Shown here piece by piece: positions 13,417-18,252 of a stretch of DNA of 18,252 nucleotides. Source of the stretch: an uncultured Prevotella sp. (lineage in GTDB: Bacteria; Bacteroidota; Bacteroidia; Bacteroidales; Bacteroidaceae); the NCBI GenBank assembly GCA_934230115.1, contig CAKQEI010000050.1, positions 1-18,252 of the forward strand, written 5' to 3'. Both the position numbers and the translations under genes were made by a program. The first letter of the stretch is position 1; each line of letters begins with the position of its first letter. The notes beneath the pieces were generated by a model. That model had not been told where the DNA came from. It saw only the letters and a list, made by a program, of their open reading frames with translations, and searched no databases.

Positions 13417-16400
13417 TATCTCCGCTCCTCTATAGTAGTGCAGCAGGATTTGGTCGTAGTTGTAGCCATTGGCTCCCATCATGGCAGCTCCTATCTGGCA
13501 TAGCCCCACACCATGTCCCCAGCCGGCACCCGTTATGCGGAACGTCTGCGGCACACCATCCTCGATGTTCTCCTTGTCCACCACGAAGGCACTACTGTAG
13601 AGATGCGTCTCGCTCAGGGCACGGCGTATTTCGAGTTCCTTGCCGATGGTGAAAGAGCGTTCGGAACCAACAATCTTCAGTCGGCAGATGCGTCCGCTAC
13701 GTCCGCGCTCCACAGGCACAAGATCGATGATGTCGCCGAAGTCCATCTTCAGTTTGTTGGCAATCAGCGTCTTCAGCTGTTCCTGCGTGTAGCTGACGTG
13801 CCAACGGTAGAAGTCGGTAGTCTCCTGGTCGTAGTTGTTGAGCACCTCCGAGAGAATCTTCTTGTCGTTGGTGTTGCAGAAGGCTTCGGGAGCGGTGCGT
13901 ATCCAGCGCTCGGCATTCTCCTCAATGGTAAGGTCGGGCAATGCCGCGTTGGCTGCATCCTTGCCGTTGCCGTCCTTGGCAATGTCCCTCACCGCCACGA
14001 GATACGGTTTCTTGATGTTCTCCCAGCAATACTGGAACTCCTCGGTAGCACCACCGCAGCATTTGGAGAAACGTGCGTCGCAAATCTCGTTGTCGTTCAG
14101 CAGAATCTGTCCTCGTGTGGCATGAATGGCCTGCGCCACACGTGGGCTTGTGGCCTTGGTGATGCCTTGGTAGCGTTGGCAATGGTCGTCGGCACACACG
14201 TCGAAGATAGTGTGGTCCTCGCGGTCGTACCATTTTATCAGCTCATCGTCCTTGCGTATGAACGAGAAGAAACCGTTGCCGCCAGCGCCCGTCTGCTGTT
14301 TGCGTCGCTGTTCTATTTGTGCCAGAAGCCAGCTGCGCGATATTACGGCGTGAGCCTTGAGCAGTTCGAGGCTTGACGTTGCGCTCATCTCGCTCGAAAT
14401 GACGCTCTCCAGATACTGCTCCACGGGCAGCTCGTTGATGGCGCACACCTGGTCGGAGTCAACCACAAGTCGCAATGTGCCAAGGAAGGTCTGTGTCTCC
14501 TGGCGCTCCCAGTGGAAGTTGAGTCCTATGGTGACATCGTGCAATGAGAACGATGCGTCGGTAGACTGCGGATGGAAAGTAAGCTCGCGGTATTGGTTGC
14601 CGTTCCACAGAATGCCTCCCTCGTGAAACTCCACCACCTGCTCGCCCTCAATCATGCTGCCCTTAGCCATGTAGGGTGTGTTGAGCGAGAACGAAATCTT
14701 GGCTCCGCTAACGATGCCCACCGACACCGAAGGCTGTTTGCCGGCAAAGTGGTTTGTATGAGCCATATTGTCCTCAGAGCGAGAGCGCAGCTTTTCCACA
14801 GTCTCGGCAAAGTCGTTAGGCTTCATTCCACATTCCTTTAGAATGTCAAGAGCCTCTTCGGGTGTGATGTTGTTGAAGTCCTCCTGACGTGGAGTGACGA
14901 TAAAGCCCGACATGTCCAGCGCACCCGGACTGACGAGACGTTTGGCGTCGCCCTCCATGAAGTAGCAGTCGGGGCGATGCTTGCTTCGCGGAATGACAAC
15001 CGAGAGATAGTTGTCGCCGTCGCGCCAAGCCACAATGTTCATCATAGGCTCCGTGTCGCCACCGTGCATGGGCAGCGAGGCATAGAGTTGGCGGAAGAGC
15101 TGCTCGCCTGTGGCCTGGTCGGAGCAGCGTATCACAAACAGAGGAACGGCTGTGCCTTTCACCGAGTCCAGTTCGCCCTTTCCGTCCTTCTTTATAATGG
15201 TGTCGAGATTTCGGCTGAGTCGTGCCCAGTCGTTCTGCATAGGCAGCAGTCCCGAGCATATAGCCTGGAAGTGCATGTGGTCGGGAGCTGAGGCTCCGCA
15301 TTTCGGACCGTTGTAGAACACGGTGAGCGTGGGGTAGGCGTTGAGCAGACGGTAGATTTCGCCATAGTTCATGCCAATGCTTTGCGGGCGGTGGGCTCGC
15401 AATGGAATGGTGAAGTGCTGAGGCATGATGGGGTAGGGGTTGACAAGCAGCGTGAAGTTCTTGTCGATGTGTTTCTGCATCTGCTCCTTCGGTCGGTTCT
15501 GCTCGCACAGGAAGCAAGGACGCTGCGCTATGGACTTCTTGTCGATGCTTGCTCCTGTAGACACGATGCGCGCCGGGTTGAATTGAAGCTTCAGCGTGAG
15601 TTCGCCACAGCTTAGCTCGCGCGTCTTCACGTTCTTCAGGTCGCGGAAGTGGTTGCGTGCGTCCTCCCACACTTCGAGCTGTCGGTTGAAGAAGCGTTGC
15701 AGCGAGTTGCCAGCTATGTTGTCGGCATTGCCCGATGATAGCTGTTTGCGTGCTGCAATCTCCAATGTGCGCAAGCGGTCCTTGTATAGGTTGTTGGCGT
15801 TCTGTCGCTCAATGCTCAGGGCAGCGTCGCTGTTGCCGTCCCAGCGGCGGCACAGGTATAGCTCGTCGAAGATTCTGCCAATGCGATACTTGCGCGAGAA
15901 AGCCAGGCCGAGAGCATAGTCCTCGCCGTAGCTTGTGTTGGGGAACTGTATTTGTCGCACGATAGGGGTGAAGAAAGCTCGTGGCGCACCGAGTCCGTTG
16001 ATGCGCAAAGCGTTGTTGGGGCCGTTGAGGTCGGTCCACTCTCTGTGGTCGATGAGTCCTGGAGGCAGAGTCTCAAGCTGGAAGTTGCACATGCGGTAGC
16101 TGCCTATAATCATGGCAGCCCCTTGGCGGTGGAACTCGTCCACAATGCGCTGCAATGTCTGTGGCGACGAGTATAGGTCGTCGCTGTCAAGCTGCACGGC
16201 AAATCGTCCGCAGCGCATGTCGTCGATAGCCACGTTCCAGCATCCGCCAATGCCAAGGTCGTTGCGTTTTGGCACGATGTGTATGAGTCGCTGGTCGTTC
16301 TTGGCAATGTCTTCGAGAATCTTGGTAGTGCCGTCGGTGGAGTGGTTGTCCACAACAATGACGTTGAACTTGAATGTCGTCTTCTGCGACAAAGCCGACT

Positions 16401-17205
16401 TCACGGCGTCTGCCACAGTCTTTGCTCTGTTGTATACGGGTATCACTACCGAAGCCTCGTGGCTGAAGTCCTGCTCGCTGAAGTCGGGCTTAACGTAGTG
16501 TGTGGTGTCGACGGTGGCTCCAATCTTCTCAAGGTGCTTGGTTGCAGCCTGTTCCATTTCCACTTGCACCTCGCGGTTGCGCGGGTTAACATAGTCGAAC
16601 TGTTTCTCGCCACTCTTGCGCAGGTCGGTTTCAATCTGTGTGTACAGATATTCGTTGATGTGGAAAATCTGCGACTTTCGGCTGATGTATAGACGGAAAT
16701 CGTAGAATCCCGCCCACTTGTAGTCGTCAAGTTGCTGTTTGGCGGCATAGGCATGAAGCAGCGATGCGCGTATGAGCACAAGCTGTCCGAAGTCGAAGTC
16801 GTCGCGCACACTACCAGTCTGATAGTCGATGACAGGATGTCGCTCTGTCGTTTCGTTCTTCTTCACATAGCTGTCGGCATACACCATGCCCGCTCCGCTG
16901 TCGGTTGCCACGCGCAGCATACGCTCCAGGGCGTGCAGACCGAGGCTTACGGGAGTGGCTTTAAGGTTGAGCAGCACAAATTCAGCGTCGGTGTGAGCCT
17001 CGATGTCGAGCAAAGTTCGTGTCGATGTCAGACCGTCGGAATGTACCAAGGTGCAGTCTTTCACCTCGTCTTCGGCGATATTGCATTCGCCCGATGTGAG
17101 AAGGCTGATATGTTGTATTGTCTTGCTCTGTCGCAGTTCGTGCAGCGTGTCCTTGATGTCGTCGACATCGCTGCAAGGCATAAAGCAGTCTATTTTCTCT
17201 CTCAT
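13399..17205 (-). CDS. Multidomain protein: GT2 glycosyltransferase, GalT/HIT-like (DUF4922-type) and SpoIID/LytB domains
   Basis: This protein has 1268 residues. Residues 1-240 look like a degenerate GT-A domain: V-L-L-N-L-K stands where an aspartate motif is expected. Residues 250-460 form a GT2 glycosyltransferase with S-V-V-I-P-V-Y-N-R (252-260), [10 protein letters not shown] (284-293), L-D-S-D-D (339-343) and Y-G-E-D-Y (426-430). Residues about 560-790 resemble GalT/HIT nucleotide-processing enzymes of the DUF4922 type: P-C-F-L-C (563-567), [12 protein letters not shown] (589-600) and D-H-M-H-F-Q (642-647), an H-x-H-x-Q active site. Residues about 905-1268 are a SpoIID/LytB domain: A-H-A-V-I-S-R-S-W (951-959), S-K-C-C-G-G-A-T-E (1047-1055) and [12 protein letters not shown] (1228-1239). 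SpoIID cleaves peptidoglycan glycan strands in spore formers. No signal peptide or membrane segment is seen, so the protein should be cytoplasmic, which is odd for SpoIID. AmpG-like permeases follow. Recycling of wall fragments is an attractive but unproven role. Confidence 0.88.
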   Translation of the reverse strand: MREKIDCFMPCSDVDDIKDTLHELRQSKTIQHISLLTSGECNIAEDEVKDCTLVHSDGLTSTRTLLDIEAHTDAEFVLLNLKATPVSLGLHALERMLRVATDSGAGMVYADSYVKKNETTERHPVIDYQTGSVRDDFDFGQLVLIRASLLHAYAAKQQLDDYKWAGFYDFRLYISRKSQIFHINEYLYTQIETDLRKSGEKQFDYVNPRNREVQVEMEQAATKHLEKIGATVDTTHYVKPDFSEQDFSHEASVVIPVYNRAKTVADAVKSALSQKTTFKFNVIVVDNHSTDGTTKILEDIAKNDQRLIHIVPKRNDLGIGGCWNVAIDDMRCGRFAVQLDSDDLYSSPQTLQRIVDEFHRQGAAMIIGSYRMCNFQLETLPPGLIDHREWTDLNGPNNALRINGLGAPRAFFTPIVRQIQFPNTSYGEDYALGLAFSRKYRIGRIFDELYLCRRWDGNSDAALSIERQNANNLYKDRLRTLEIAARKQLSSGNADNIAGNSLQRFFNRQLEVWEDARNHFRDLKNVKTRELSCGELTLKLQFNPARIVSTGASIDKKSIAQRPCFLCEQNRPKEQMQKHIDKNFTLLVNPYPIMPQHFTIPLRAHRPQSIGMNYGEIYRLLNAYPTLTVFYNGPKCGASAPDHMHFQAICSGLLPMQNDWARLSRNLDTIIKKDGKGELDSVKGTAVPLFVIRCSDQATGEQLFRQLYASLPMHGGDTEPMMNIVAWRDGDNYLSVVIPRSKHRPDCYFMEGDAKRLVSPGALDMSGFIVTPRQEDFNNITPEEALDILKECGMKPNDFAETVEKLRSRSEDNMAHTNHFAGKQPSVSVGIVSGAKISFSLNTPYMAKGSMIEGEQVVEFHEGGILWNGNQYRELTFHPQSTDASFSLHDVTIGLNFHWERQETQTFLGTLRLVVDSDQVCAINELPVEQYLESVISSEMSATSSLELLKAHAVISRSWLLAQIEQRRKQQTGAGGNGFFSFIRKDDELIKWYDREDHTIFDVCADDHCQRYQGITKATSPRVAQAIHATRGQILLNDNEICDARFSKCCGGATEEFQYCWENIKKPYLVAVRDIAKDGNGKDAANAALPDLTIEENAERWIRTAPEAFCNTNDKKILSEVLNNYDQETTDFYRWHVSYTQEQLKTLIANKLKMDFGDIIDLVPVERGRSGRICRLKIVGSERSFTIGKELEIRRALSETHLYSSAFVVDKENIEDGVPQTFRITGAGWGHGVGLCQIGAAMMGANGYNYDQILLHYYRGAEIKKIYK

Positions 17206-17207
17206 AT

Positions 17208-17621
17208 TTAGTTGTTGTTGTGCAAATCCTTAAGGAATTGCTTTAGCGTAATAATATCAACTTTTGGAAAATCTATTTGTTTCAATACATTAAAATGATG
17301 GTCGTGAGTTACAATATATTTTGCATTGCCAATAATGGCGCAATCTACAAACTTGTTATCATCTTCGTCTGCTTCTATAAGATGGAAAGCGTATGAAGGT
17401 GAAATTCGTTTGACATTTTTTCTATTCAGTATAGCCGTAATAATGAATTCGGAAACTAATGGAGAGATATTTCTTGCCATTACTTCCGAATACTCTTCTA
17501 TTATCTCGTTTGTAATACAAAGTATATACTTGCCATCCAAAAAGTCTTGCCATACTTTGTAGTATTCATTCTGTGCGGAGATTGCCATTATAAGGCAGTT
17601 GGTGTCAAGCACGACATTCAT
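17208..17621 (-). CDS. PIN-domain toxin (putative ribonuclease)
   Basis: This 137-residue protein has the PIN fold layout of the COG1569-like toxin family: V-L-D-T-N-C-L (Asp6), T-N-E-I-I-E-E-Y (acidic residues 39-43), D-E-D-D-N-K-F-V-D (85-93) and V-T-H-D-H-H-F (Asp107). These four acidic sites bind metal for RNA cleavage. In many relatives the last motif reads T-G-D; here the glycine is His106, a small departure. The gene starts 3 bases after the antitoxin stop and ends 2 bases before the start of the multidomain gene, so all three may share one transcript. The DNA is clearly more AT-rich than the multidomain gene, which fits acquisition by transfer. Confidence 0.85.
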   Translation of the reverse strand: MNVVLDTNCLIMAISAQNEYYKVWQDFLDGKYILCITNEIIEEYSEVMARNISPLVSEFIITAILNRKNVKRISPSYAFHLIEADEDDNKFVDCAIIGNAKYIVTHDHHFNVLKQIDFPKVDIITLKQFLKDLHNNN

Positions 17622-17624
17622 AAT

Positions 17625-17846
17625 CTATCGTTTGTATGGTGTTCTTTCGTGTAGGTTTTCAAAACTATTGTATTTTGCCTGTGTCATTTTTCCATTTTTC
17701 CACATGGCATCAATTTCTTCTTTTGCTTTTTTAGCAAAAAAATCAGATATAGCCTGTTTCAAATCGGCTAAAGCCTCTGGGCTTTTCACCCATTGCATCA
17801 TATTGAGTATATCAATCTGTGCATCATTCAACACTGTTGCTGCCAT
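17625..17846 (-). CDS. Small antitoxin-like protein paired with the PIN toxin
   Basis: This 73-residue protein is predicted to be mostly helical: a conserved-looking first helix (D-A-Q-I-D-I-L-N-M-M-Q-W), then a charged helix (F-F-A-K-K-A-K-E-E-I-D-A-M-W) and a basic tail ending H-E-R-T-P-Y-K-R. Its position, 3 bases ahead of the PIN toxin, and its size are typical of an antitoxin. I do not see a classic DNA-binding fold such as RHH or AbrB. Antitoxin function is inferred mainly from gene order. The start at 17846 is the first ATG after the predicted promoter. Confidence 0.75.
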   Translation of the reverse strand: MAATVLNDAQIDILNMMQWVKSPEALADLKQAISDFFAKKAKEEIDAMWKNGKMTQAKYNSFENLHERTPYKR

Positions 17847-17877
17847 ATTGTTTAGTGTATTTTATATTACTTTTTTG

Positions 17878-17905
17878 TATAATAAGCAGTCTGTAGCCTA
17901 TTATA
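17878..17905. promoter_or_regulatory. Candidate operator of the toxin-antitoxin pair
   Basis: TATAATA (17878-17884) and TATTATA (17899-17905) form a perfect 7-bp inverted repeat with a 14-base spacer. It lies directly downstream of the predicted -7 element and spans the expected transcription start. Autoregulation by an antitoxin would act at such a place, but the region is very AT-rich and chance is possible. Confidence 0.3.
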
Positions 17906-17908
17906 ATG

Positions 17909-17916
17909 CAAATTTA
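17909..17916 (-). promoter_or_regulatory. Predicted -7 element of the toxin-antitoxin promoter
   Basis: On the minus strand TAAATTTG matches TAnnTTTG, 62 bases before the antitoxin ATG. A TTTG at 17943-17940 lies 23 bases upstream, slightly too far for an ideal -33 box. As the multidomain gene starts 2 bases after the toxin and I see no other consensus element before it, this promoter may also drive that gene. Confidence 0.5.
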
Positions 17917-17979
17917 ATGATTTTATTTTAGACGTGAAACAAAATCGTGTAGAAATTATATTACGGAAGCCCCCCAAAA

Positions 17980-18031
17980 AAAGACTCCGTGGACCCTCAG
18001 CTTCGTTCAAGCCGTAGTCCACGGAGTCTTT
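17980..18031 (-). terminator. Strong rho-independent terminator after the right-edge gene
   Basis: A perfect 15-bp stem (AAAGACTCCGTGGAC at 17980-17994 against its complement at 18017-18031) encloses a 22-base loop that holds a further 4-bp GCTT/AAGC pairing. On the minus strand the stem runs into seven T residues and then six G residues. It lies 36 bases after the stop codon of the gene at the right edge. Confidence 0.88.
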
Positions 18032-18067
18032 AAGTTATGTTTTTATCCCAAGGGATAAGTGGTTGAT

Positions 18068-18252
18068 TTACTTGATAGGCTCGTTCTCAGGGTCGTAAAT
18101 CGAGCGAGTCATTTCCTTTACGGTAAGCTCAGCCATAGCAATCCACTGGCTGCCAGAGTAAGCTTCTTCAATCTTCAACCAGAGATACTGGAACTCAGTC
18201 TCGCTGAACAATCCCGGCGAAGTGTACTCAGGAGCTCTGCCGCTTGGCAGAA
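18068..18252 (-). CDS. C-terminal end of an unknown protein, possibly a discoidin-like carbohydrate-binding fold (cut by window edge)
   Basis: The last 61 codons are visible, ending in N-E-P-I-K and a TAA stop at 18070-18068. The piece includes G-L-F-S-E-T-E-F-Q-Y-L-W-L-K-I-E-E-A-Y, then S-G-S-Q-W-I-A-M-A-E-L-T-V. A strand with a large hydrophobic residue, followed by small and aromatic residues and then A-E-L-x-V, resembles the final strands of F5/8 type C (discoidin) domains, which are common at the ends of Bacteroidetes glycan-binding and glycan-cleaving surface proteins. This is a weak match by eye, and I do not recognise the protein. The gene is probably an independent unit, since a strong terminator follows. 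Confidence 0.6.
   Translation of the reverse strand, partial: LPSGRAPEYTSPGLFSETEFQYLWLKIEEAYSGSQWIAMAELTVKEMTRSIYDPENEPIK

Noticed and set aside
13513..14376. 287-codon plus-strand open frame opposite the SpoIID region
   Set aside because: It overlaps conserved SpoIID motifs on the minus strand. The open frame is explained by the codon bias of the real gene.

Overview
The window looks like chromosomal DNA of an anaerobic Bacteroidales bacterium, most likely Prevotellaceae (Prevotella/Segatella) or a close Bacteroides relative. The evidence is a type V (FimA/Mfa1-like) fimbrial lipoprotein locus, promoters of the TAnnTTTG type, FimB/Mfa2-type anchor lipoproteins, a membrane-bound AraC regulator and AmpG-like MFS transporters of the Bacteroidetes kind. 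Every gene I can support lies on the minus strand, so transcription runs from high to low coordinates. I see no rRNA, tRNA, insertion sequence, phage gene or CRISPR.

Reading in the direction of transcription: (1) At the right edge is the C-terminal end of an unknown surface-type protein (18068-18252), followed by a strong terminator (17980-18031). (2) A small AT-rich toxin-antitoxin pair follows, antitoxin then PIN-domain toxin (17208-17846), with its own promoter. (3) Two bases after the toxin begins a 1268-residue protein (13399-17205) that joins a degenerate GT-A-like segment, a GT2 glycosyltransferase, a GalT/HIT-like domain with an H-x-H-x-Q motif (DUF4922 type) and a C-terminal SpoIID/LytB domain. 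It has no signal peptide. (4) Next come two tandem AmpG-like MFS permeases (11790-13154 and 10500-11786). The first has its 5' end invaded by a roughly 335-bp inverted array of heptanucleotide repeats punctuated by small hairpins. (5) A four-gene operon follows (10382 down to 6646): a HisC/CobD-like aminotransferase, a LicC-like nucleotidyltransferase, a LicD-family transferase and a seven-helix membrane-tethered AraC regulator. (6) After a terminator and a promoter carrying a 21-bp-spaced direct repeat comes the fimbrial operon (6422 down to the left edge): outer-membrane beta-barrel, FimB/Mfa2-type anchor, then two copies of a two-gene module. Each module holds a fimbrillin-like protein with a C-terminal cysteine-containing leucine-rich-repeat region, followed by a plain fimbrillin-like protein. 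The last gene is cut by the window edge.

Functional reading (inference): the left half builds and controls a pilus with a repeat-bearing adhesive subunit, the middle operon probably makes and transfers a CDP-activated phospho-amino-alcohol or similar group to a surface glycan, and the multidomain protein plus AmpG-like permeases suggests cell-wall fragment uptake and cytoplasmic processing. The features most worth following are the multidomain fusion with its paradoxical lack of an export signal, the heptad-repeat/hairpin array that rewrites a gene start, the duplicated adhesin/fimbrillin module with 78-bp internal repeats, and the candidate operator in front of the fimbrial operon.
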